Source: Fomes fomentarius (Eukaryota > Basidiomycota > Agaricomycetes > Polyporales > Polyporaceae). From it: a DNA stretch of 64,000 nt. The translations under genes and the position numbers were made by a program. The stretch is from contig JABYQN010000002.1 of the NCBI GenBank assembly GCA_022606135.1, positions 496,001-560,000 of the forward strand. The letters run 5' to 3'. Positions 1-10,775 of this stretch are shown one piece after another. The stretch's first letter is position 1. Each line of letters starts with the position of its first letter. The notes under the pieces were generated by a model. It searched no databases. It was given only the letters and a program-made list of their open reading frames with translations, and was not told the DNA's origin.

Positions 1-690
1 TATCACCTACGAGCATCAGACAAAAGGAAGTGCTGGAACACGAGAGAATACTCAGCCAGCCTCAGCGTTTTGCTCGGCAACACACTATCCTTCGACATCT
101 TCCTCAAGCTCCATACGACAAGCCGTGGCAACGGGTACTTCAGGTCTGTCGCTGCTGGTACACTGCCGATCCTATTCGTCGCGCGCCACAACGGGTGCGA
201 GGCGCACCTCCGGATATTCTCTTTCAACGCACATATGTTCTGCGATAGACCACGCGGCGAGCAGATCACCGGCCTGGACTTTGTGTAACTATGGAATTCG
301 GAGATGCCCCGCGTCGCGGAGCTTGTGGCGATGAACCTGCACCTGCAGCTCGCGGAGACGTTTGAGTCGCGAGGCGAGGAGCTGTCGGCTTCGCAAGTTC
401 CGGCTGTTCTCAGACCCGGTAGACGAGCGCAACGGCAACCCGACCTCACTGCCCCGCAACTTCCACCAGCTGTCGCTCGAAGGGGTGCACATTGCATACC
501 CCCGCGCGGCTCACGCCCACGGAGACGGCCCCCTTGGCTCGTCAACCTGGACGACCCCGCCGACGTCGAGACGTTATGTCAATGCCTTCTTGACCCTACT
601 CGACTAGCTCAGCATGGTCCACGCTGTCATCCACCCGAAGACTAGGAACCATTTCATCTTCACCGAGGGCCCGCACTGAAGATCGACGTG
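1..690 (+). other. Unidentified coding-like fragment cut by the left edge
   Basis: Several short open stretches on the + strand have amino-acid-like composition in changing frames, as expected for exons split by introns or for a decayed gene. The stretches are about 70-288, 362-607 and 610-680, the last ending in a TGA after the residues FIFTEGPH. I could not join them into one reading frame with convincing splice sites and I do not recognise the family. The opposite strand has a long open frame over 3-545, but its composition is Arg/Ser/Cys-rich and looks like an antisense shadow. It may be the 3' end of a gene that starts outside the window, or a relic. Confidence 0.25.
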
Positions 691-1215
691 AAAAGAGCAA
701 CTTGGACGACTTTGAGGGTACCAGTGTCTGAGTACATATACTTAATTCTCGTGCGCGGAGAACGTCGCAGTACTTGCTGGAGGGTCGACATCAACCACCG
801 TCTTTCCGTCTTTCTTCTGAGCCTTACGAACCGCAGAGTGGCGAAGGTTAAGCGCACCTCCGTCTCATTACCATAAATGCATTTGTTTGTCTCTGGTATC
901 GACCTCGGCTTGAACTGCCCCGAGGACTTGACCGACCAATGACGTCGTGACGAAGTGAGGTGATGGTGATCTGAGCCCTTGCTATTACCGCCTTAACAAT
1001 AGCCTGCACGGTTATTCTGCAAGTCAAATTCGTGATTCTTGCATTCTTGTGGTCGCCAGTGAGGTCATGATTGACATGGTCGTGGTCAGAGTTCAAGTCT
1101 GAAGCGCTCGAGCACTTGTTGCCTCCGCCCGCCATCCCGTCCGCCAGGCTTCGTCCCATCTATCGATCCTCCTCCTCTATCGCGTGGTCTACTATCGTAG
1201 GCTTGCTCGTGGCAT
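691..1215. other. Intergenic, presumed promoter of the SR-rich gene
   Basis: No supported gene. It separates the left-edge fragment from the SR-rich protein gene and presumably holds its promoter. I see no clear TATA box. Confidence 0.4.
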
Positions 1216-2447
1216 ATGATGGAGGGTCCATCTGCACCTAGGGAAAGCGCCAGGGGCTATGACCGATCTAGACGCGACGACCGTCGGAGGCCTCGCTCAC
1301 GTTCTCCGGATAACACACGACGGCGCGACCGTTCGCGTTCCAGATCACCCAGGCGACGGTCGCGCAGCCCTCGTAGGCGTAGGTCTCCTTTACACTCAGA
1401 TCCTGCCTCGCGCTATAGACGGAAAGACGAGCAAGAGCAGCCACGGCGCCGGTCGACGTCACGCTCGCGTTCGCGCTCACGGTCTAGAGACAGCGACCGG
1501 AGTAGGAGGCAGGACCGATCGCGGGATCGGAGGAGGCGTTCGCGGTCTGCATCTAGCTCCTCGTCAAGTTCTTCTGACCGGAGGCGGCACAAGAGAAAGA
1601 AGGACAAGCAGAAGAAGCGGCGGAGCAGGAGTAGGAGTCGGGATAAGGACAGGAAGGAGAAGAAGAAGAGTAAAAAGGACAAGAAGGTGCGTATTGAAAA
1701 TTTCACGATATGCTCTCCTCTTCACCACGGCTGTGCGTGCAGAAACAAAAGAGCGGGGCTGTTGGCCACGAGCAATGGGGCAAATACGGCATCATCAACG
1801 AGACTGAGTGGGTGCTCCCTACTTTGCGCATATTCTTTCTCTACTCACCTCGCACCTAGCCTGTACAACAAAGAGCCAGAGTTCCGCGCATGGCTTGTAG
1901 AGGAACGCAAAATAAACCCAGAGACTATTTCGAAGGATCAGACAAAGAAAGAGTTTGCTCGTTTCGTCGAGGACTACAACACCGGTATGTCTATCTTCCC
2001 TCCCGTATCTTCCCATGCCTATGTCTAGCCTACCTCTTCTTCTGTGCTCCTTGACACTAACTGTGCGCGCTCTAGCGACGCTTCCACACGAGAAGTTCTA
2101 CCATATGGAAGAGTACGAACGCCGTATGGCCGCTATGCGTGCGGGCGAGTTCATACCGCCACCGAACGACACCTACGATCCCACCGCGGATCTGCGCGCT
2201 CTCGAGAGCTCGCACAAACGCCGCGCGGTTGAGCACGATACGTACATGAGCAAGGAGCAGCTACAGGAGTTGCGTCGGGTGCAGAACGAGCGCATACAGG
2301 TGCGTCTTCCATGTCTCTTTCACACGACGGGCTCCGGCCTGAGAATACTGATGGTGTCTGACGCAGGCGGGGAAGATGAAGCTGCTGGGCATGGATATTA
2401 AGCAAACTATGGGAGTGCGGATGGACGGGTCGATGTTCGATGGATGA
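1216..2447 (+). CDS. SR-rich nuclear protein, SCI1-like C-terminal domain
   Basis: Five exons read cleanly: 1216-1686, 1743-1807, 1860-1984, 2076-2299 and 2367-2447, all with GT-AG introns of about 52-91 bp. Residues 1-157 are an extreme Arg/Ser/Lys tract (RSRSRS, SSSSSSS and KKDKKK runs), as in splicing-associated SR proteins. The remainder holds a conserved block with the motifs EFRAWLVEERKI and FARFVEDYNTATLP. I match this block to the STYLE CELL-CYCLE INHIBITOR 1 family of small nuclear SR-like proteins. The C-terminus is KMKLLGMDIKQTMG...MFDG. A second ATG follows directly at 1219, so the exact start is open. A role in nuclear RNA metabolism is inferred from the SR composition and family. 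It ends 0.8 kb before PIYPN-A. Confidence 0.75.
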
Positions 2448-3225
2448 GGTGGTAACGTGTACGCTTTCTTTCCACATTCTCCTTGTCTACGCACATGCCT
2501 CGATATCGCTATCATTTCGTCGCAGGGTCTCGCCGGCGTAACACCCACCATCTCACGAAGGTGTAAGTACAACCGCTATGATTGTTTATGGTACTTGACC
2601 TGCGGCAGTTTGGTATACGGCTTCCTGACGCAACACTGTCCTTTGCCCGCATTCACCGCCGATCTGGAATTAGCGCCACCCTGCAGACTCTCGCCGACGC
2701 ATTGTACCCACACCGCTCGCTGAACAAGACCCACTGACCTGCCGCTCCAGAGGCTTGGAGGGGTCGGGTGACGGTGCGTACTGTCTCGGTTTGCGCCAAT
2801 ATAGCCGAGCCTCGAGCGCTGCGTTGCAACTCATCTTACAATGAGAGATCTGAAGCGGCCGACAAAGTGTTCTGATGAAAGCACGATCACAAGAGACACA
2901 ACCAGGCCATCTCACTACCACAACGCGTTTAGAAACGAATATAACCCACGTCAACGCACGTGAATAGTCCAGCGCCCACATTGGTACGCCAGAAGTGATC
3001 GGCCGACAATTCAAACGTATGGTGAGCGGCCGATAATTCAATCGCATGTTATGATGTCTATGCAGTGCACAGTATATAGGGAAGCGTTCAACATCACATC
3101 ACCAGCGACAATTCAATAGTACCTGTAGCTGATCAGTGTGGTGATAAACGAGTTCCCTCTGGTACGGACCCAACACTTGTGTATTATACTAAGGGAGCTC
3201 CACGGCCTGTGTAATAGGAAGTCAG
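2448..3225. other. Intergenic; 3' flank shared with PIYPN-B
   Basis: No gene seen. From about 2990 upward the sequence resembles, in inverted orientation, the 3' flank of PIYPN-B (36850-37045), including a shared acceptor-like CACAG followed by GCCGTGGAGCTC. The duplicated segment therefore extends past the coding region. Confidence 0.5.
2995..3048. repeat. 27-bp tandem direct repeat, two copies
   Basis: GTGATCGGCCGACAATTCAA... at 2995-3021 is followed directly by GTGAGCGGCCGATAATTCAA... at 3022-3048, differing at a few positions. The duplicate segment downstream of PIYPN-B carries only one unit (near 37010-37036). Confidence 0.7.
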
Positions 3226-4973
3226 TCACGCCGTTACCATCCTCATCATCGAGAAGAGCATACCTCGACGCCCAGACAATCTATTCCTGCCTCTGCCTTC
3301 TCTACCAGATGCGCGTCCTCGGCTCGCAGAAACTTGTCGCGAACTCCGAGGTTGTGGTTCGGGCCCCCGAGTCCTGCCTGTATCTCCCGGCCGGGGGCGA
3401 GACTCCCGGGACGCGCTACGACGAAGTAGCGCATCAGGCGCAAGCTCTTGGAGCGCTTTTTGTGCAAGGTCGGATTTGAGCGGCCAAACAGCAGGACGAG
3501 CCGCAGTTTGCCGCTCCTGATAGCCTAAGGGGTCGTGCAAAAGGCTAGCCCAAGAGCGTTGAGGTGACATTACCATCCTAGCATCGCCACTCTCACTACA
3601 CGTCTTCATGGAAACAACACTGCGGACATCCTTGAATGTCCTAACCGGATTTTGGGGTTGCTGCGACTGTGAGCGCCCTGAAGGGTGTTCCATCGATGCT
3701 GACCGAAGGCTTTTCTCTGGCGATGAAGCGAGGGAAGGTGGCGAGACTCGAAGTGTAGTATGTGGTATCGAGGATCGAGCTACAGCCTGTTCTGCGGCGG
3801 CGCGCCGCAGACCATCCTCAATGATACTATCACCGTTCACCGATGTTAGCAATATCTGCAAAATAATGTCCACAGTGATTTACTTACATCCCGATTCTCT
3901 CTTGCTCCATCCATAGATCTACAGGGCTGGGAATGCTCTCGGAAGAGAGGTGTTCCTTTAGGTCAAACCAGAGATCGACCAGAGGAATGAACTTGAATGT
4001 CGAATCTTCCTCCCAACCCAATAGATCAAACTTGATGCAATCCTGGAGAAGATCCGAGGACTCATGGGCCTGTGGCGGTAGACTAGACGTGGTGGGAAGA
4101 TGGGACGAAGAGCGAGGCGAGCGGAGGGCGTTCTCGACATCGGTGGCTGTATGAGACCTGGAAAGGTCTGTCGCCTGCGGCGCGGATTCGTTTCCACCTC
4201 TGGATACATCCGAACTAGGTGCGTATGTACGCAGCGGAGGGGGCAATGACGGTCCAATGCTCAGCATTTGCGAGCCTCCCGTTCTATCTGAAGATATTTG
4301 TGTTAGAACCTGATGTTAGATGAATTCATGGCATGAATACGTGTGCACGTACTACTACAAGAATTCAGTTCGAGCAGGGCGTACATAGTTGGTACATCGT
4401 AGCGCCAGTCCAATTTGAGGATTTCCGGGATGGGTATCTCGATGCTATTGTCGTTGTCGTACCAATCCTCGCCCCGTTTCACACGGACACGCAGTGACAT
4501 GGAACTTCGGAACCAGAAGTAGCAGTTGCGGAAGGGCAGGATTGGCGACGAGCGTAACGGCTCCTTGTTTGCGTACTTGGTATTAGGATAGATAGGATGG
4601 ACCATATCCTCCGCTAGTCCGTCTTCGATTGAGACGGCCCGGAGTGTCGTAGCAATGGGACTGACCCTATAACGACACCAGTCACGATCCGGATGAGGCA
4701 TATCCTCAGGCTGAAAGAGAATGAGGTAGATGAGCATGCGAGTCGCCACCGGTATCATATACTAAAAAAATCCAGGTAAACGAGGTATTTTTTGGTCTGC
4801 AGTGCTTGCGCTTGCGCTAGCGCAATGTCATCTAGGTTGAGGCGAGACACCATGTCTACTGGGTCCATGCGCACCACAGCGATGCGCCCAACCTTGGGAA
4901 CAATTCTGATCTGTATACCGCCACTTGTACCATGGCCTACGGCATTGCTTCCTTGTGCTCCGTGATGGGACAT
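3226..4973 (-). pseudogene. PIYPN family copy A, first splice donor lost
   Basis: This is the near twin of PIYPN-B. The first exon starts at the ATG at 4971-4973 (MSHHGAQGSN) and carries the family signature GRIAVVRMDPVD. Exons 2-4 stay open and carry HPIYPNTKYANKEP, FRNCYFWFRSS and FIPLVDLWFDL, then an Arg/Ser-rich tail. The lesion is at the end of exon 1, near 4761-4772. Copy B reads GATGAT then the donor GTGAGT; copy A reads GATTTT then TTTAGT, so the GT donor is gone. Read-through gives LDFFSI then stop. A GTATAT four bases further could act as donor but shifts the frame into a TGA. A foldback element sits about 80 bp upstream of the ATG. Most likely a young pseudogene. The family function is unknown. 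Confidence 0.75.
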
Positions 4974-5050
4974 ACTAGCGTATACGGTGGCGCCAGTGGC
5001 AGTACAGCTGGTTCCATTTTTGGTGGCCGAGCGCCCAATTGCACACACGA

Positions 5051-5506
5051 CGTGCAACCCCTAATTCCCAGGCCTGGGAAATGCATGGGATATTGGCTAG
5101 TGGCTTAACAATTCCAGTGCAATTCCCAGGAGTGCCCTGCCGGCAGATATGTTTCGTTTCCCACACATTCCCCGGCATGTGGCACATAACCGAGGAATGT
5201 AACCAAGCCCCTTTGCAGGGCATTCCATGGATATGATTCATTTCCATATGATATCCTTGTCATGGGTTGAGAAATGAATCATATTCGGAGAAATACGAAA
5301 GATATCTAGGGAAATACAAAAGATATGCATGGAGTGCCCTGCAAAGGGGCTTGGCTACATTCCCCGGTTATGTGCCACATGCCGGGGAATGTGTGGGAAA
5401 CGAAACATATCTGCCGGCAGGGCACTCCTGGGAATTGCACTGGAATTGTTAAGCCACTAGCCAATATCCCATGCATTTCCCAGGCCTGGGAATCAGGGGT
5501 TGCACG
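5051..5506. mobile_element. Foldback / MITE-like palindromic element
   Basis: Two arms of about 185 bp (5051-5236 and 5321-5506) are near-perfect inverted complements. The outer ends are CGTGCAACCCCT and AGGGGTTGCACG, and both arms carry AATTCCCAGG, CCTGCCGGCAG and CCCCTTTGCAGGG. The 84-bp loop contains a further small inverted pair, GATTCATTTC and GAAATGAATC. There is no coding capacity. The structure fits a non-autonomous foldback DNA transposon or MITE. GCACAC occurs on both sides and could be a target-site duplication, but CA-rich flanks make this weak. It lies in the 5' region of PIYPN-A and the B copy lacks it. Confidence 0.8.
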
Positions 5507-7512
5507 CACACTTTGCACACGAAAAATTCGAAAATTGTGAGGGAGGTCGATTCACGTTGTCCCCTCGATTGACCGACAAAACTCGTTGGGAGGCATGAAT
5601 GAGCACATTGAGCGATTTTTATGCCTCACGAGGTACAGAAATCCACTCTTCGGCCTACCTCAGTAACCATGTCATCGGGCGCCAAAAGGTCGCAACTTTG
5701 AGCAAGACATCAGAAACCCAGAATTCCTCGTAGACTGCATATAATCGCACATAAGATACGGGGAGTGTGTATGTAGTGTGCTAGGAGGCTCTATGATGAA
5801 GAGAAGAGGTTTCCGTTGCCGGATCTTCGTCAGAACTCAGGGATTGTCCCTACACGATCTGACTTCTGTAACTCACAAAATTGAGTATCTATGAAGATTC
5901 AGAAGCTGTAGGTGTGTTTGCGAGGCTTGTAGCGTTATATATGACTAGACTCAGAGCAAGGGGTGCAACAGCGAGGGCACAGTCGATTTTTCTGGATTTT
6001 CTGACTTTTTCGTGTCGAAAGTGCGCACGCGTCAGTCGGAGATGAGCGGCCACCAATTTTGGAAACAGCTGTACAATCACCAAGTGGCTAGAAGGCTAAC
6101 AACGGTATAGTTTGACGATGTAGAAAAACGCGTCTGGTCCTCGACGCTGGATGATACAGGGAAGTTCCAAGCTATATGGGTGTGGAAGGATTGGAATGCA
6201 GGGTAGCTAAGGACTGGCAGATGAGAGTACTTATTTGAAGATGCTCCAGCACCTGCCACAGGTACTACTGTGTACACCTGTTTTGAAATGCCCATCATGG
6301 ATGTGGCGTTGGGGAGCTCCAAACTACCACTGCTAACCCTCACAACGTCAATCGGTACTAGTCATCAACTCATGGTAGACAGCCTACAGTAAGACCGACG
6401 CAGTTTTGATTCGATCTCAAAGGTACATCATGCCATTCAATGCCACGACATCAGGGGGCGCGGTAAGCATCGACGGCTGATACAGAGTAATTATTGGATT
6501 TGCAGAGTACTCCCACTTCGAGCAGCAACATCACAAAGGTGGCATTTACGAGACCTTCTATCCAAAACCCTCAACCTCTGACGATTTCGGAGGTTGTTTC
6601 GAAGAGGGTGCCCAACGCCCGCCGGTGACTCGTCTATGGCGAGAAATTAACTCACAACATGCATCCGAGTTTCTTCTGAAAGCGCTGTGTCAGACCAAAA
6701 GTTAATCCCTATAGACACATTTGGTCAACACTACTGCAACAGGGTGCCCAAACGGGAAGGGTCCAGCACGACCTCGGAGGCAGTGAACGCTTTCAGGTGC
6801 ACCACGGGGCTTTGCGTGAATGACGAGGCACCACATCTGATTCTAAGTCTGACAGAGGTTAGATGAGACTGCGAAACCGACGGGCGATCATAGGAGCTCG
6901 TTCAAGTATCCTCGAGGTTGAGCAGCCAATGCTGAATCAGAGCCTTGAACCCCTCATTAAACCAAATAGGTTGGTGACGCTACTCCAATACGGACACATC
7001 AGAGGGCGTCGTTGTGGGCTAATGTGGATCATGTACGTATAGAACAGAACAAGACCATGTATGACGACGCTAGTAATTGGGAGTAAGTACTGTACACAGA
7101 AACCTGCTACGCGGGGAACCAGGAATGGAACGCGAATTCCCATAGTGAGTTGGATACTTGAATGTAACAGGTCGTGGTCACGGTGGGGAGAACAGCGGTG
7201 TTCAGCGTTCAGGCCTTTCAGGTCTCGGACTCCTATGTCACTACCAGTCCAGACCGCAAGCACCCACTGGCAAGCCCCGACTCAACCTCCGCATCACGAA
7301 TCACGAACGGGCTGTCATTTCACTTGTATAAGCATCTCCATTACGCACACAATACATGGCGATCGTGAATAACATGAAATATAGGAATAGGTGTGCCAGG
7401 GAAGGGGAAGCACGCCATACTGATGCATCGACGGACTGCTGGCCGAGACGAGACTGGAGGTTGCTACAAATGTTCAAAGGAAGGAGGGGGTAGAATGCGT
7501 GGCTCTATATTC
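5507..7512. other. Long intergenic stretch, no supported gene
   Basis: Only short open frames are present (for example 5889-6083 and 6077-6343 on the minus strand), with no recognisable domain or consistent splice structure. The part next to 7513 is presumed 3' UTR of the repeat-precursor gene. Otherwise I see nothing. Confidence 0.4.
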
Positions 7513-9282
7513 CTAGACTGCATTCACAGTGGGCTCCTACATGGGGTTTAGAATAGGCTGCCACAGTTGAGCACGGGATACTTACCTCACGCTTGTAGAT
7601 CCAGTTGAACGAGGAACCTGTAGCCCATCCGTTCGTGTGGACGGGCTCAGGGTCCTCGACGGCGGACTCCTACATACAGATTAGAATATGCAAACAGCAA
7701 CCATGTATTCGCCACTGACCTCGCGCTTGTAGATCCAGTTGAACGAGGAGCCTGTAGCCCATCCGTCCGTGTGAATAGGCTCGGTGTCCTCAACGGAAGA
7801 CTCCTACACAAGAATCAGAACACGCGAACAGCAGTCGAGGATTCGGCACCTACCTCACGCTTGTAGATCCAGTTGAACGATCCACCTGCAGGCCATCCGT
7901 TCGTGTGGGCGGGCTCGGTGTCCTCGACGGCAGACTCCTACATCGCATGAGCATGCCGTCGCTCAAATACAACCCTATCACTCGGCACCTACCTCACGCT
8001 TGTAGACCCAGTTGAAACCTGCAGGCCATCCATCCGTGTGAGCGGGCTCGGTATCCTCGACAGCAGACTCCTGCATACAAATTAGGATATGCACACAGCA
8101 GCCATGTATTCGCCACTGACCTCGCGCTTGTAGACCCAGTTGAAACCTGCAGGCCATCCATCCGTGTGAGCGGGCTCGGTATCCTCGACAGCAGACTCCT
8201 GCATCGCATGAGCATGCCGTCGCTCAAATACAACCCTATCACTCGGCACCTACCTCACGCTTGTAGACCCAGTTGAAACCTGCAGGCCATCCATCCGTGT
8301 GAGCGGGCTCGGTATCCTCGACAGCAGACTCCTGCATACAAATTAGGATATGCACACAGCAGCCATGTATTCGCCACTGACCTCGCGCTTGTAGATCCAG
8401 TTGAAACCTGCAGGCCATCCATCCGTGTGATCAACGCCAGGGTTAGCCTCGGGCTGAATCGCAGCAGTCGTTGCCTAGATGACATAACGAGGTCAAGATC
8501 CGGAAAGAAGCGTTCCATGCTTCGGAGGTACCTACCTCCTCGGTCGTTTCGTCATCGACCTCGCGCTTCCAGTTGAACCGCCCAAAGGTCCTCGTGGTGC
8601 GGTCGTAGGGCTACGGCGAAGAATGAGCTCAAGTACTCGAGGCATCACTCAAATGGACCGTACGAACCGTAGCGTGAGAGACGTGGTAGGCACCACCCTC
8701 CTCGCCCGTCGGGTTGCGGAAGGCGGTGAGATGGCCGCAGCGCGAGCAGTAGACGTCGTGCAGCCGGCCCTTCGGGATGTTGCCCAACTTGAGCGACTCC
8801 GCGATGAACTCGGGCGAGTGGATACCGCGCTTCAGTGCCGTATATACCCTGTATGAACGGTACTGGGTGAGTGAGTGGGTGAGGGCTTACTTACATGCAC
8901 ACGATGGACTCACCAGTCCGCAAACTCGGTCTCCTTTCCGCAATGAGAGCACGTTTGGGGCGGAGAGTTGAGATACGTCCCGTCGACCTCCAGGTCGTAG
9001 AAGTCCTGCTCGAGGAGTGCGCTGAGGCGCTCCTGTTCATTCTCGCTGATCCTCCATAGGTAGACGTCCCTGCCGTGGTCGTCACGAAGATCAGTGTGCT
9101 TGACCAGTCCTTCCTCGGCCGTGGACCTCGCCGACGTCTGTAGAGAAGGAGGAGACGAGGCAAAGGTGCAGTGAATGAGACAGGGATGAAGGAGAGGAGA
9201 GGGTGTGGGGAGCACGTACGTTGATAACGGCGGCGAGAACGTTGACCAAGAGGATGGCAAAGAGGTGATACTTGGAGGACAT
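7513..9282 (-). CDS. Secreted precursor with Kex2-type repeats, one repeat per exon
   Basis: Twelve exons join to 1146 nt (381 residues): 9220-9282, 8914-9137, 8668-8848, 8536-8610, 8382-8474, 8254-8331, 8121-8198, 7993-8070, 7854-7937, 7720-7803, 7586-7669 and 7513-7536. Exon 1 is exactly a signal peptide (MSSKYHLFAILLVNVLAAVIN). Exons 2-3 encode a leader with CSHC and CSRC pairs, a probable zinc ribbon. The next eight exons each end in FNWKRE or FNW(I/V)YKRE, a KR dibasic Kex2 site after a conserved core such as TDGWPAGFNWVYKRE, with acidic spacers (ESAVEDTEP). All repeat exons are 75-93 nt and phase 0. The last exon adds EPTVNAV. This layout matches fungal Kex2-processed repeat proteins, which release several similar peptides (pheromone-like or RiPP precursors). 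The released peptides and their function are inference; no UstYa-like or tyrosinase gene is nearby. Confidence 0.82.
7586..8474 (-). repeat. Tandem array of repeat exons with repeated introns
   Basis: Seven exon units of 78, 84 or 93 nt recur every 128-139 bp. The introns between them are of two alternating kinds, one starting GTAGGTGCCGAG and the other GTCAGTGGCGAA. The pair at 7993-8198 with its introns is nearly identical to the pair at 8254-8474, a period of 261 bp, so the array has grown by duplicating a two-exon module. Confidence 0.85.
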
Positions 9283-9351
9283 CGTGTGGTTGTAAGTTGG
9301 AATTCGTCCCCAACTGATGATGAGGAATCAGGACAGTCACTGCCCGAGCTT

Positions 9352-9357
9352 CTTATA
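9352..9357 (-). promoter_or_regulatory. TATA box of the repeat-precursor gene
   Basis: On the minus strand TATAAG lies about 70 bp upstream of the ATG at 9280-9282, in GCGTATAAGAAGC. Confidence 0.5.
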
Positions 9358-10091
9358 CGCTAGCCACAGCGGCGATTGGTTCAATGTCATCATGCGGCAC
9401 TGTGACTCTGCTCGAGCCGCCGTTGGGGAGCCCGGTCGCTCGCCAAGTTGTTGCGCTATGCGTGGTGTTGCCGACCTGAGGTCGCCGCGTGTGAACGCTA
9501 TTCAGCGTCACCCAAGTTTAGATAGGTAGATCATCAGACTCACCGTTATGATTATGATACATATCGGGTAGCTCTCCTTCCACTACGAGTATGTGGATCA
9601 TTCATATTATGTTTGACGACGGCATCAGGAGCGTTCATGCCATACATAGATCATCTTGTCTCTGGAGAGATAGCACTGTGCTGACATGCGTTAAGCGGTA
9701 TGCCAGCATGGTAGCATCTGTCGATGGCACCTTGAGCGCAAAATGAGTACTGGGACCTGTAGGCGTCGTCAATGATTGATGGAGCTGGAACCTTTCGAAA
9801 TCACTTCATGATCAATATTTACGTACCCCAGTGTTGTGCGGGTCGGTTGACTGGACGACACAGACGACAGGTCGTGCGACTTGTCGACTGGTCGACACAG
9901 TCAACGGTCGACTATTCTCACGCTGCCGTTGACCCAGCGTCATATGCACTCCGACTCGAGGCTCGACGGAGGATCTATACCATTGGTGTAGTCTTACATA
10001 CAGTGACGGCTCGTTGTGAGCGAGAGGCTCATCTATAAGACGGATATTCAACTGTTCAGAATCGTGTCAGTAAGGTCATCCTACATCTCCA
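9358..10091. other. Intergenic upstream of the LINE fragment
   Basis: No gene seen. It contains a dense cluster of GTCGAC, GTTGAC and GTCAAC words at about 9845-9954. Short open frames just before 10092 may be further decayed parts of the LINE. Confidence 0.4.
9845..9954. repeat. Cluster of GTYGAC / GTCAAC words
   Basis: Within 110 bp there are two GTTGAC, three GTCGAC and one GTCAAC, several overlapping as palindromes. A similar but smaller cluster (GTTGACTAGTCAAC, GTCAACGTTGAC, GGTCGAC) lies at about 11325-11375, so the two flank the LINE fragment. Meaning unknown. Confidence 0.5.
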
Positions 10092-10775
10092 TTGCTACCA
10101 TCCTCTTGCCCTTCCCCATCCATATCGAGGATGTTCCATATCTCCAGCTCCTGTTCTCATGTATTGGTTACATACCGAATGTCCCGCTCAGTCCAAAAAG
10201 TGTTCGAGAAATCAAAGAGCTGCTCGAGAGAAACACAGATCTTCAAGGGCAGCCATGTCGCAATCATATTGCGTAGTAAGGCGCTTATCAAATCTGTTGA
10301 CCGCGGGAATAGTCAACAGTCGACTCCAACTCTGTCCCAGCTATGTGGCCTGCCGCACTACATGGCGCTCAACCGCGACAGGAGGAGGGCACTTATCAAG
10401 CTCGTAGCATCTGAACATCCTTATGCGGTGCAAACGTTACGTCATACGCGCCCACCAGTCCCAAGGAATTGGAGAGTATGCCGCTTCTGCAGGCGTAAGG
10501 GCGCTGTCGAGACCGAAAAACACATCATCTTCGGGTGCAGTAGCCCACTACTGCTTCAGGCAACAGACCGTCTGCTTGAAGAGATGCAGCAGAAGCACCC
10601 CAACATACGCTCCCTGTGCCGCACCTTACCTACCGCATGGTCGCTGCTCGAGTACCTGATGGGAAAGCCGGATCTGCTTGCCCTTTTCGCGGACCATGTG
10701 GTATGGACATACGCACAGTGTAAACACACTCAACCCCTCCGCATTGGTAGCCAAGCGGAGTATGATAATCTATAA
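10092..10775 (+). mobile_element. LINE-type retrotransposon, 3' fragment
   Basis: An open frame ending at 10775 carries the C-terminal signature of basidiomycete non-LTR ORF2 proteins. HYMALNRDRRRALIKLVASE is followed by HPYAVQTLRHTRPPVPRNWR and the zinc-binding CRFC...EKHIIFGC (CxxC, H, C; zf-RVT type) near 10480-10555. Reverse transcriptase and endonuclease regions are absent upstream, so the copy is 5'-truncated, as is common for LINEs. Only the part from about 10320 is convincing by motif. A T-rich stretch at 11071-11096 lies downstream, but I see no clear poly(A) tail or target-site duplication. Confidence 0.7.

Larger units (their letters stand above)
2990..5008. repeat. Inverted segmental duplication, copy 1 (partner 35038-37045)
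   Basis: About 2 kb containing PIYPN-A is closely similar, on the opposite strand, to 35038-37045 containing PIYPN-B. Similarity starts at CTGCCACTGGCGCCACCG upstream of both start codons, covers exons and introns, and continues into the 3' flank. Conserved intron sequence points to a fairly recent DNA-level duplication. The two copies are about 30 kb apart and face opposite ways. Confidence 0.8.

Noticed and set aside
3..545. 180-residue minus-strand open frame
   Set aside because: Arg, Ser and Cys-rich composition, no start context and no domain; it looks like the shadow of GC-rich coding on the other strand.
1413..1706. Leu/Phe-rich minus-strand frame inside the SR gene
   Set aside because: It is the antisense of the Arg/Ser/Lys repeats.
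7586..8474. CRISPR-like or satellite array of regularly spaced repeats
   Set aside because: The repeats are exons with splice borders and a conserved coding frame, and the spacers are introns; this is a gene in a eukaryote.
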